From Plectrocnemia conspersa (Eukaryota; Arthropoda; Insecta; Trichoptera; Polycentropodidae): a DNA stretch of 64,000 nt. Both the position numbers and the translations under genes were made by a program. The DNA lies in assembly GCA_009617715.1 (NCBI GenBank), contig VTFK01000142.1:186001-250000 (forward strand), written 5' to 3'. Positions 39,140-51,900 of the stretch are shown here, in pieces. The stretch's first letter is position 1, and every line of letters starts with the position of its first letter. Under the pieces are notes generated by a model, which was not told where the DNA came from, did not search any database, and saw nothing but the letters and a program-made list of their open reading frames with translations.

Positions 39140-42100
39140 AACAGTACCCTACCAGAGGGGGAAATTTATCCTGCATTAAATCTATGTACACAGAAATTAT
39201 TATTTGTTAATCACATCTTAAATTTACCATTCATTTTCATAAAGACGGCCGCCAAAAAGTTCTAATCAATCTTTATTTTTAACGTCTACTAATAAAAAAT
39301 TATATAAAAATAATCAAAATACCAACAAGGGTTATTTTAAAATACTAATAACTGAATGTTTTTCTCTCGAAGTAAAAATATTGATTCATTAAATTTAATT
39401 CAAGTTGATTGCTATATTAAAAACTTTGTAAGCCAAATGCCTAACTTCTTTTTCTTTATTAATAATAAAAATATTTTTTTTGTTATTAATAAATACATTA
39501 CTTCTTTTAAATGTTACACAAGTGATTCAAAATTACTATTTCACAGAGCCAACACTACGCAAACTAAATGAAACCCATCGGGTAGTTAAAATTCTTTCAT
39601 TTTTCAGCAGCTCAGCTTCAAGTAATTCTGCTCATAAAACCCTACTACTACTTAAGACATAAATAAAGTATATGACATAATGTTTATCAATAAATGATTT
39701 GAATTTATTTATTCTTGAAGTTTTATTTACAGCATCACATACTGATAATTCTAATCAAAGCAAATACTCCTTATGCCGTTACTTTTTCAAGTTCTACCAA
39801 ATTCAAAAATAAATTTATCGGTGAATTCATTCCAACACCTTTGATACAGTTATCAGTCGAAACAATTATGAAACAATTTTTTTTAATTTGAATAACATTT
39901 TATAAAATCGTGTAATAGCATTTTCATCTAATGACAAACATAGACATAGTCATAATAAAATATCTAAAAAAATGATACGTGACAATTTGTACCATTTTAT
40001 AAAATTTGATAATAGATGAGATCTAAAAACGTTTTCAATTTAAATTAATATATTTGCAAAAAAATAAAAATGTGTATAAAAGATATAACATAATTTAAAA
40101 GTAATAGAAAATTGTATTAAAGATAAAACATAATTTAAAAGTAATAAATAAATCACTTTTATATAATATTATTTACTTAATATTATTTCAACGCAGATAA
40201 TAAATAATATATTGACTAATTTAAAATTAAGTTAGCGTTTTAAATATTTTTTATTTATCATTTTCATATGTATTTTTGACTCATATTTTTTTATAGACTA
40301 TATAATTAATCAACAATATTGAGTGAAATATATATTCTTTCATATAAATGCGCATGCGCAAATTGAATAAATAGCAATAGAAAGAACTTTCTGTCTGGCG
40401 TAAGAGATGGCAGCACATCTTTTTAACTAGACATTATATTATATTTATTTTAATTTTATTTCCTATTGTTATCTTTCTTTGCATAAAATATTTTTACTAT
40501 CAAATTTAAGTGAACTCTTCCATAACGTAATTATAATAAAAAAAGATCCACCTTTATACCGAGAATTTATTTACATTTTTTAATTTAATTATTTATTTAG
40601 CTGTCCAAACAGCACAATTAGCTATCATACATCAATTTCCCCATTTTTCAGAAAGAGAAAGGAGTAATATATCATGAAAGCGCTAAAATCGTGTGATTTG
40701 TGTCAATTTATTAATCTCAACGATCGTACATTAAATTGTCATCTCTCCTAAATTCGCAGTTTAATTAGCAATTTTATTTAACTCTTGTTTATGTACAACA
40801 ATCCATTATTTTTTTATTCAAATATTTTTTGTCTTCATAATAATTTTCCCACTCGACTGTCTCTAGCGAGAGTTTTGGCACTTGAATCTTATCAGATTAT
40901 ACATGAGAACTGAAAAATATTCACATTTGATCAAACGTCTCGATCTTGCTCAGTTTCTCAATTATGATGTTAAGAAAAGTGCGTATTTGTGTAATCTAAA
41001 TATAGGCGATAAAGAACACTTGTATATGTTTTTGGCACGCTGTGAGAAAGGAAAAACTGAGCTATAAATTTATGTTACGAAACGAAAATGCGAAGAGTTA
41101 CTATAAGAGTATTATACATATATTTGATTAAGAGTTATCAAGTATATATAAATAATTTATTCAAATTGACATAATTATGGAACATGGTCAAGATACAATT
41201 TATATAATGGAAATTTATGAGTAATGCTGTTTGTTATAAATAACCTGATATCATGTAGGTATAATATAATATATTCAATATTGTAGAACTAATCACACGA
41301 TAAATTATTATTTTATCTACATATGATACATTAATGTTGATCATAACAAATTTATTATATTGCCATATATTCACAAAGACTCTCCAAAATATAAACTTAA
41401 TTTATTAGATCCTGTATCACAATTAATAAATCTGTAATTTGCTTTGAAATATTTAACTTAGTGACAATAAACTAATTTGTACAATTTTCTTAATTTGTTC
41501 AATATATTACGTTTACATATTTCATATTCTCCCCTAAGAAATTTAACAACGTGTATATATGAAACAAACATTAATGTGACGTTTCCGTTTCAGACGTTGG
41601 CCACTCAGAACAAAAGTTTGCGGCTTTTTTTGCCACAAAAAAATTAAATGCTGGGTGATTAAACTGCGACGTAAACAATGAACGGGGAAACGACCTTAGG
41701 CGAAGGTGAAAATTAATCGGCGCCATTTCGCGAATCACCATAATTCCCAAATTCTCCCACAGTGATGGCAATCGAATCATTAACACAATCTAGCAAAATC
41801 ATCATCGCGTGGCGTCAGCTGATATAATATAATTTAATACTTATATATGTTACAATGACTCAAAATTATTAACACCTAGTATAATTATGTAATATTATGT
41901 ATTATCACTTAGAACAATAACCAATATTATTACAAAAAAATGTATGAGAAAAATTATTTCAAGATCTTAAGGTAATTTTCAATTCATAAAAAACATCTTT
42001 ACAATAATACTAAAACATCTTGTAGTGATAAATAATCAGAAATATCTCTAATGTATTTTTATATTTTCGTTGGAGAGTTCAAGTGAATAGATGTGTTAAT

Positions 42101-42470
42101 GTAATAACCAAGATTTAATCCTTGCGGTACTAAAGAGTATGTTGAGTAATGGGAATCATAGACAACAACTTGATGATTCTTCACAGCTACCTTATAGACT
42201 TGTTGGGCTATTAAAAACAGTTAGATTGATCAATTTGTCGGTTAAGATTGAATGGTCAGCTTTATTTAAAGCCTTCTAGAAATCTGTAATTACTACATCC
42301 ATTTTAGTCACCTCTTTCATGAATGGCAAAATATTGATGATAATATAACATTGTATATCTAAATACGTATTGTTAATCAACGAAAAATTAGTAATGAGAT
42401 TGATTTAAGAACTAATCACATATCGAGTAAGTTCCTTGTGGATGGTCTTATTCTCAAAACTCACGTTAAT
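39140..42470. other. AT-rich non-coding stretch
   Basis: No gene seen. The notable points are a perfect 12-base palindrome TGCGCATGCGCA at 40349 followed by a GGCGTAAGAGATGGCAGC word, and a moderately GC-richer patch at 41575-41820 with no clear frame. Confidence 0.5.
40349..40360. promoter_or_regulatory. Perfect NRF-1-type palindrome
   Basis: TGCGCATGCGCA matches the YGCGCAYGCGCR site bound by NRF-1 and its fly orthologue erect wing. Such sites usually lie near transcription starts, but no gene start is recognisable here. Confidence 0.4.
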
Positions 42471-42474
42471 TTAC

Positions 42475-43048
42475 TGTGACCAAAATGATCAACCAAGGAC
42501 ACAATACAATAGCGTGAAGGATGGAATCACCTCGTTACGACCAGATAATTGCATAAATAACACGCAAGTGTTCTTACTATAAATATTCTCCGTCATTGAA
42601 ATAATATTTATTTGTTGAAAAATGGTCACGGATATAATAAATCAACGGATCCACAAGATTCCCGTTGCAGTATACGACCTTGGACAATGCCCATCAAGCG
42701 ACATTCGCTTGATGGGCATTGTCCATTTATTGGTTGGATGATCGCTGCATGATTGTGCTTGGTCAGCAAGCTTTGAGGCCCAGGATACCTGAGACTGAAC
42801 TCCGATGAGGAAAGGGCAGTCACAAGCAATCACTTGCAAACTCCGGCAGATACTCGAAGAGACTAGCAAATTCACCCCGCCTGGCAGATGACCTGAGACT
42901 CGCTGCTCTGAGCACATCATCCCTGCGCCAGATTTTCCACCACCACTCGGAGAAAACATCTCACCATTTATCGTTTGTCGCAATTTTAATACAACTTAAT
43001 AAAACTCTAACGAGATTCACCTGCATCTCACTGGCTACGAAGTCACAC
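42475..43048 (+). repeat. LTR-like GC-richer block, uncertain
   Basis: The block begins TGTGACC and ends GTCACA, a 6-base inverted end pair. It contains GAACTCCGATGAGG, a purine-rich part, and AATAAAA near the right end followed by a short C-rich tail, all LTR-like. No matching target duplication was found. The perfect palindrome at 42681-42725 lies inside. Confidence 0.25.
42681..42725. repeat. Perfect palindrome, 21-bp arms and a 3-base loop
   Basis: Arms 42681-42701 and 42705-42725 are exact reverse complements around cat. Unlike the other hairpins here the arms are GC-balanced (TGGACAATGCCCATCAAG). Confidence 0.9.
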
Positions 43049-43413
43049 CTCTTAAGGTTGCTTAAAAAAAATATGCATCTAACCCAAAAATATAACCTGC
43101 CAAAACTGTTGCTGTACTTATTAGATCCTAAAATAAGACACTGTTAAAGCTAGCTAGAGTATTTTATATTATATGAACAAGAAAAAAACAAAGATTCATC
43201 AATATCCAGATTGATAAAAAACAAGGGATTGTAGAGACATTGATCTCTTTACATTTTATTGATATTATATAAGCCAGAACGCTGGCATGCTCGTCCTGGT
43301 TCACATGTATTGCCATTGCAGCCATCACGTCACTGTTGCTAGAGTGCTGTCTAGTTTTTGTGGCCCAATAAATCGACCCCCAAAAATTAATTTCGGGACA
43401 AGCCTCGTATATC

Positions 43414-43629
<216 letters not shown>

Positions 43630-43649
43630 ATATATAATATAATGATTTA

Positions 43650-45660
43650 AACAGTGGCAAAAATAATTTGTAAATTAAATGTTAAAGAATTAATTTTACC
43701 ACATTTTCTATCAAAAATTGGGTTTAAAATCTGAACTATGTGATATACTTTGTTTTAATTAACAAAGCCTATATTTTATATTAGATAGCGCAATTTTTTA
43801 ATCTATAAAGTTAGAAACTAAGAGTAAGACAGTTCAATAAGTAATCTGCGAATTCGTTGGACCAACATAAGATATACTATATTAATTAATCAGTGTTTGT
43901 TTTTATTTAACAACACGTTTGGAATTAACCTAATTTTATAATTTACTTGCCTTAATGTAGTCATTGTGTAGAGATAATATCATGCGATTCTTACAAACGA
44001 AGTAAACTAAATTTAGAGACTAAGTGCAAAAATGATATTTTAAAGAATATGTATTATTTAATTGGAATTTCCACTACAAGTACTAGTCAAACATTTTTCA
44101 CTAAGAATACACTAATCATAAAAGGCATACATGATGCGATACAAGAAAAATTTAACAAAATTGACATTGACACTTCTACTTCAGTGTTATCACACATCCA
44201 CCAAATGAGTTATGCCCTAATTCATATATTTTTACATTAACTAAACTTTAACTTTGTGTGCAATATATCATGTGGTATTATAAAAATATTATATTTAAAA
44301 ACATCACAATGCAGTTATTGATTGTCACATTAAATAAAATTTTATAAACGTAATCTAAAGATACTCGATACATCTGAAACATGATTATTGTATTCACCAC
44401 AAGAAGCTAAATAACATTGGCAAGAAAATTCATCATCCCTTCTGTATTCGAATTTTGTCTTTGAGTACGTTCACCTTTACTTCTGCAAAGTGAATCTAAC
44501 GATACGTAATATACCAATGCTTTTGCTCACATTTTTTTTGACGCAAGAAAGCTCATAAAGGTCAGACCTCAGTACACTTTCACTCTCATAACATAACACT
44601 ATGGTAGCGAGCATCAATCGTATCAATAGATCCGTGAAATATTTCAATTTACGGAGGAAATTGACGATGACCTTTGGACGCCATTTCCTACACGACATAA
44701 ATTGCTAAAGGCGCAGATTTATGACTCTTTTATTATTATTTTTTGCAAATATGTAGCTATGTATGTCTGTACATAGACCAGCTGACTTTCTAACTGTGAA
44801 CATGAAATTTTGCGATCAATCAAACCTGGTGGCTTATTATTAAAATCTGCGTATAGAGCTAATTTCAATTAAATTACAAAGCTCGAATGTAAAGTCATGT
44901 AAAGAAATGTACTTTATTCAATTATTATTACATAACATATTCCTTTGAGAGTAAATTATGTTATAATATTATATATTCGAACTTCAATAATCCAAATATG
45001 GCATATCGTGCGATTATTATATTAGACATATTCTCACATCGTATCATGATATCAATATCATCCATTAATAAACAACAATATGAATGTTTTTATAGCATGT
45101 AAGATAATAACATTCTTTCTTTATTAAAAAACCGTATACGAAACGGATGGAAAATTTAAATAATGCAACATAATAACTACATTTACGTTGATTTGGAACG
45201 CATTCATGACGCCATTGTTTTCAACGTTAGATAAAAAAGGGCGTATGTTTTATACCTAGGTATGTGTATAATAGCGTAATCGTTTATAGCGGTAAATACT
45301 AATAAAATAATATGTATAGAAAATAAATGCTATCAAGAAATTGCTTTCGAATGGAAATATCGATGGTGATAATATCGATGAAGAACTCGATCGGTTATGT
45401 GTAATTAACGGCGTAGTTAATTTAACCATTAAACACCTAAGCTATTGCTTCGCACAGTTACATCATATTTATATTATAAAACCTACGGAAGTCCTTTAAA
45501 AAATATTTTTTCTTACATACTTATCGAACAACAATAACTGCATTATAAAAATTTATGAACCGCTGATAAACAATTTCTATAATTCTAAGCACTCTGGGGT
45601 AACTTTTGCTGCTCAAATTTTACCATATTTTTGCGATTCTATAATACATGATGTTAAGTG
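43650..45660. other. AT-rich non-coding stretch
   Basis: No gene, repeat family or structured element that I can support. Only short chance frames occur. Confidence 0.5.
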
Positions 45661-45669
45661 AGAACTTTA

Positions 45670-46025
45670 TACCAGCGCAGTAGACCAGTAATATAGTCGG
45701 TGAATAATACCTAAAAGACATGAGTTCGAATCTCATATCAACCATAGTATTTTTCAATTACTATCCTGTCTATGGTGATTATTATATAATTAAAGTTCCT
45801 GTTGATTATCACAGATTAAGTTTTCCCAGATTTTCCTAATCTAACGGATAAATATCTTAATGAAAAATTAAGAATAAAATCAAGCTAGATTGTGCATAGT
45901 GACATATATTGATTGTAAGCTATAAAATAGTTTATAAATAATAAAATGAGCGCCCTTAATTAACAGACCCAGTTGTAATACATTGGACTATCATGTTAAA
46001 ACTTCAGATTTAAAATAAATAAATA
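45670..46025 (+). mobile_element. tRNA-derived SINE, copy A
   Basis: A tRNA-like head with GAGTTCGAATCTC, a good RNA polymerase III B box, preceded by an AGTCGGTGAATA A-box-like word. The body has GTGATTATTATATAATTAAA and CCTAATCTAACGGATAAATAT. A second tRNA-like module (GTTGTAATACATTGGACTA) comes near the end, and the tail is AATAAATAAATA. The same architecture occurs at 48606-48945, and the first half at 54655-54870. Confidence 0.7.
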
Positions 46026-48605
46026 GATATATTATCATATAGTATTTATGTAGGTAATATATTTTAATCTAATAATAAATTCTAAAATATTTTCAGTAAA
46101 GCTGCCAAATTGTTGCGATGCAACAAATTTAAAGCTGAAGTACCTTGTAAAATGACTCAATTTTTAGTATTCCAGAAGAAGCAAATTTATATTATACTTT
46201 CGCATAATTCTAAATAATTTATGATTCAAATAGATTTATCAGACATGTATAAGGGTATGGAAATATAAATATATTTTAAAATATGAATCGCTATAACCTG
46301 TAAAAGTTCACATTCATTAATAAATTTCTAACTGCGTGGCTTAAGTTAACAAAAATATATTTTTTGATTTATGCGAAGTATAAAGAGAAAAAGTATCCCA
46401 ATGTTCACAAAAGAAAGGCGCTGAGATACAAGAACGAATAATAACGAAATATATATCGGTATCTTAAGAACATTTTCTGAACCTTTTCAATCAATTCGGG
46501 GATTGGAAATAATAGATCCCGATTCAAGTATACTTCGAACTAGTGTCATATAGAACGCGAATAATTGACGGATCGTTAAAGTGAATTATGAAATATGAAA
46601 AATCGAAGATATTTTGAAGTCGGTAAAGTGAAATTCAACATATTTTTACTACATAAACGTTTATTCGGGAAATATTATAACATACATATTCCTTCACGTA
46701 CAAATATATTTTACTATTTCTAATATTATAAAATAATAATATAGATAATAATATACCAAAGGGACTTTTAAAATTAAATAAAATGTTATTTTATTTTTAT
46801 ACGTTTTACTTTGAATATATCTGTTAAAACTACCACCTCATATTTTACTATAACTTTTATTAAATACAAGCTTAACCAACGCTTCCTCTGAAACACACAT
46901 TAGTCAAGTTTGTTCTGAAACATAAATCAATGAGTCTCTATCGAAACAAGAGATCAACTAGAACCTCCTAGGGTTAAAAGTCCGTTACGTCACCTCGTGT
47001 GCCACGTAAACGGCATATACCAGAATTCTCATATAGAGACACGTTACCATAATATTAGACAAGCACAACCAATTTATAACGGTCTATCAAGAACGGATAT
47101 CGACGAGCTGTGTTACTTCATCGACGAGTCGTTGAGTAGTAAAAATATTGACATATGGAAATTCTATCGACGCTCGAGGTGTTAAAGCGTTGAACTTTCG
47201 ATACGTTCAGCTACAAATAGACCACCGAGAAACAATGCCATTTTTGTGATGCAAAAAATAAATAGTGTGCATTTTCACATTTGCTTTCAATGCGATTGTT
47301 TTAAACGCGTGCGAAAATGCATAAGTAAGAGTATCTTGTGTGTACGTATTTTTTTCGGAAAAATCTCGTTTGACGCCATTAAACGCTCTCTGCAACAGAT
47401 GTGATAATTCTTCATACGTGAAACTAAATTGACCTTTCACCTGCCTTGTTAAAAATATACACAATATTAACCTTGTATTATGAATAGACGAGCGATAAGG
47501 TGATTTTTAAGAAAGTGAAGAGATTTTTCGAATATAATATAGACAACATAAATTATTCTTCGTCGTTTACCCATTTCTTTTCTAATTATTTTAACGCTAC
47601 AGTTAAGACGGGAACATTTAAGAGAGATCTTCCCTTCCCTTCCATATTGTTCAATTGAAGTTCCCAGTGATTAAAAGCTTTTCTTTATTATCGCTTTCCC
47701 TCCGCGATATGTGTATACGAATAACTAGATAATTCTCTTTAAACATATCGCGAACAACTATTCTTTCTTTTTATCTATTCCAGCTTTTTAATTATGACTT
47801 TATCGTTAATCTTTTCTCTCAAAGGAATACCATGCATCATTTTTCAGAACCATGATTTACCCTTTTGATCTATTTTTAAATATCGAGAAAAACAGTTAAT
47901 TTAAAAAAAATATTTATTAAACGCTTATATTACTCCAAATCTACCAAACCATCGCCGTATTAATTTTCATTTTTACATACATCTAGCTTACATCCACAAA
48001 AAACCATGATTAATAATAGCTCATAAGTATTATATAAATACAATTTTAAATGACAATCTTTACATTCGATAAATTGTAGATGATTTATATTGTATTTAAT
48101 TAATCATTACTAGAGTTTCCAAATATTCATTATTTTTAACTATTCGAATATCAAACAGTAAACGTTTAAAATATTTGGTTTAATTGATGAAAACAGATTC
48201 ACACATACATATTATTATGTTAATGTTAAAAATAATCAAGAATATGTATTTTAAATTTATGAATAATAAAAAATTGTAGGATACAAACGTTAAATTAACA
48301 CGAAATATATTTTGATTATCGCTGCTGCCGAAAAGGTTTATTAATATTCTGTTGATTAGGGCTCTTTTTCAGCAACCCCTTTACAAGTAATTCATCATAT
48401 TAAATTATTTCAAATACTATTTCTAAATGTTATATTTTTAATCAAATAATTAGTTAAATTTTGACTGATTTTTTATAAACTTTTATCATAAAATTAAAAA
48501 ATTAAATTCAATTTGCTGGTTTATAAACATTTTCTATACAACAGAAGGAAATAAAATATATAAAATAGGAGCAATAGATAAGATAAATTAATCTAAAATA
48601 CAATG

Positions 48606-48945
48606 TTTTTATTAATGCTTTAACCAGCATACCTGAAAAACCAGGTTTCAAATCCCATATCTTAAAGATCAAAATTAGTTATAATTATATAATTATAATA
48701 CCGATCCATTATTAGATATGAGGTTTTCCTATGTTTTTCTAATCTCTCGGATGAATAATTAAAAAACAAAATTGAGCTTATTCTTGCAAAGTAATCTGTA
48801 ATAATATATTTAATATTGAAATATAAATCGATCATATGGCGCTTCACTACTTATTAGTAATTGATTATCGTTACCCCGTTGTAACGCATTGGGCTAACGC
48901 CCGTCATGCTGCAACCGAATATTCACAATAAATAAATATTAGGCA
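48606..48945 (+). mobile_element. tRNA-derived SINE, copy B
   Basis: Head with AGGTTTCAAATCCCATATC (B box), body with TATAATTATATAATTATAAT and TCTAATCTCTCGGATGAATA. The second tRNA-like module is GTTGTAACGCATTGGGCTAA, with an AATAAATAAATA tail. It is diverged from copy A but colinear with it. Confidence 0.7.
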
Positions 48946-48949
48946 AAAA

Positions 48950-51900
48950 CATATTTTTGAGTATTTTATCAAATTAAAATAAAATTTACCTTATCGAAAA
49001 ACTGTTTTTAAGTTTCATTGCGTGTTTATTGTGGAAAAAGACTTATTATACAGTGTTATTTAAAACTGATTTGGTAGCTTATACATGTTTATGGATACCA
49101 TTCGTTCTCTTTCACAACATAAAGAATTTCATCAATTATTTTTTACATTCCAAATAAGATTGTCATCGTCAATTTCATTACTTCGTTTTGTAAATGTGTG
49201 CGAATTTATGCCTAAAACAATGCCGAATGACATCTCAATACTATTAAATTTCAACTATGTTAGCTCCACGATAGTAAAATAGTATTAATTAACAAGATAT
49301 AGTCCTTTGTGCGTCCTGAGAAAGACCAGTTGAAAATCCCACGGTGTTGCGCAATTGCGTAGCGCTGCGAAATCGAACACAGGAAAAATGCTATACGAGC
49401 GATTGTTGTTTTGTTGAAAAAGTGGATACATGTATATAGAGAGAAAGAGCGACAGATACGATGAGAAAAATCGACGCTCAAAGGGTCATAACGAAAAGCA
49501 AGGGTTTTCCCAGGACGATTGTAATAAACGGCGATGAGAGGAAAATTACTAGCTTATGCTAATGCCGCTTTGTCTACCACTTTTAACAATTTGCTTAAAT
49601 AATAAAAAATATGAATTTTTAATATCTGTTGAATAAATAAACCTAAGCTCTGTTTATAAGAAAAATAATAAAATATTTTTTAAAAAGTCGCAAATATATC
49701 CATATAAAAAAAACTTATTATTGCTAGTACTTACATATCTTACTTTATTATATCTACTTTGCCGGCTAGGATAAATTAACTGTTAAATTTCCCTTAAAAT
49801 ATATTATACAAGTATTATGCAAATCACATAAACTTAGGTTAATGAACATTATTTATACATAAAGTGCGTAAGTTGTGACTTGGGGAAAGTTGTGGTTAAA
49901 ACGTCACTGTATAAAATAGTAGACGTAAACTAGAAGTTACTTAAAAGGTATAGATGTAATGAACATGCACAATACACATACAAGGTAAAATCAATGTAGT
50001 AATAATAAAATTATCATTGCTTTGTTTTTTGGCAGAAGATTTATGGACCAGCAGAATTATGATAGCTCGAAAAAAGTCATGAAATAAATTACAAATATCA
50101 ATAAATAATGTTTAGCGTATCAATTATATTATTATAATTTAATTAGGGTTTAAAATCGCAGAGCTTATGATATGTTTCATTTTAATACTTTTACGACTAC
50201 GCGATCCTGCTCTCAACTGTTGGAGCAATGTTTCTCGCTTGCGTTCGATGGCGTGGATTATTTAAATTATATGTAAATTTAAACAACATATTTGCGAAAT
50301 TATTTAAATATTAATTTAGTAAATAAAATAGGGGAAATGACGTTTCCACTGCCACAGGCACATAAGGGAAATTAATAAAAATATTTTGGCTAACTTATAT
50401 CCGTTATTGATTATAAATATTATTTATTTTTACGTTTGATTCTAAGCCACAAATTCATAATTGTTCCATATGCTAATTTAGCTTCCTGAATTAAGAATTA
50501 AATCAGAAAGCCTTTCACTATCATCTTAACGATTAATATAATGTATTTTTTCCTGATTGATATGCCTTTAGGTTATATGTAGATTGCAATTATATATTAC
50601 ATTAATATTATAATGGATATATTTAACCAGCGTATTATATAACATAATCAATATAATGTAATACAAGAATGAGTTTCTCTTATCATTCATGCATATGTAT
50701 GTATGTATACAAACACAACCAGACGGATGTTTTAAACGCTTAATGATAGATATCCGGTTAAATATATTGTTTTCCTAAGTCGTGAGAAAAAAATTGCTTA
50801 TAATACATATGGAGAGAATTTATGAATGGATGGAGTGGAATTGGGTGTAGCTCCATTTCTTCTACTCCATATCAATCACTTTCCCCGACAACGAAACTAT
50901 TCACAGCCATTACTCTGTCTGGGTTCATGATATACCGATACGCCTATATGTATTCGCAAAATGTCTTCTAGTTTAAACTGAAAATTAAACCGATCGATGG
51001 CAGTGTTCAGCCCATGACCATATCGGCAGAACCGGTGTGTGTGTGTTGTCTCGGGATATAAATTGTTTTTGCCATTGTGGAACTAGTCAAAAGACGTTTA
51101 TGTCCGTTTGAAATGATAAATAATGACTCACGACAAATATGAGTAGAATAACATTGTAGCTGAAATGGTACAGAAACTTTCTTTGGAGTTTTACTGTCGC
51201 TGCTCTACGACTGGTTTTGTTAAGAGTTTGATTTCAATTACAAGAAGTGATGAGTTTTTTTCATTGAAAGAAAATTGCGTTGCATCAACACTGTTAAATA
51301 AAATGACAGTTGTGTTGTGATGAGTAATTTATCGTCAAATGTGTTAGGTAACTTGTCTACAATTTTGAAGAGGCCATTTACTTTAAAGAATGTTTTTTTT
51401 ATTATTTTTAGCCATGTTTGGAATGGTGCTGGAGACCGAAGATTGCATAATTCACTCAGGTCTTTCCATAACTACTCACTTTGATATACATATAATGATA
51501 TCATTGGCTAGAATATTTATCAGGGACACCCTTTGATAAATAATTTACTTTGCTTCCACCCCTAAATTAAATTATTTTACATTTTTAGTCGAAACAATAA
51601 AAATAGCTATTCGATGAATAACCACCTTTTGATGGCTTATTTCTTTTCCCTATTATTATTTGTAGAACTTCCTACCTAGAGTAGTTTTGACTATATAAAA
51701 TATGAAGTATTCAGTCTTGCGTATGACTGTAAATAAAAGATTGAAATATAGAAGGAAATAATTTCAACGCATAATTATTCATATCTAAAAAGAAAATATT
51801 TCTTGTAATCAGTAAATTTCTTGAGAAATTTACTGATTTTTCGAGAATTTTACAAAAAAGTTTTTTTTTTAAAAAATCAATATTTTGAACAAATATTATA

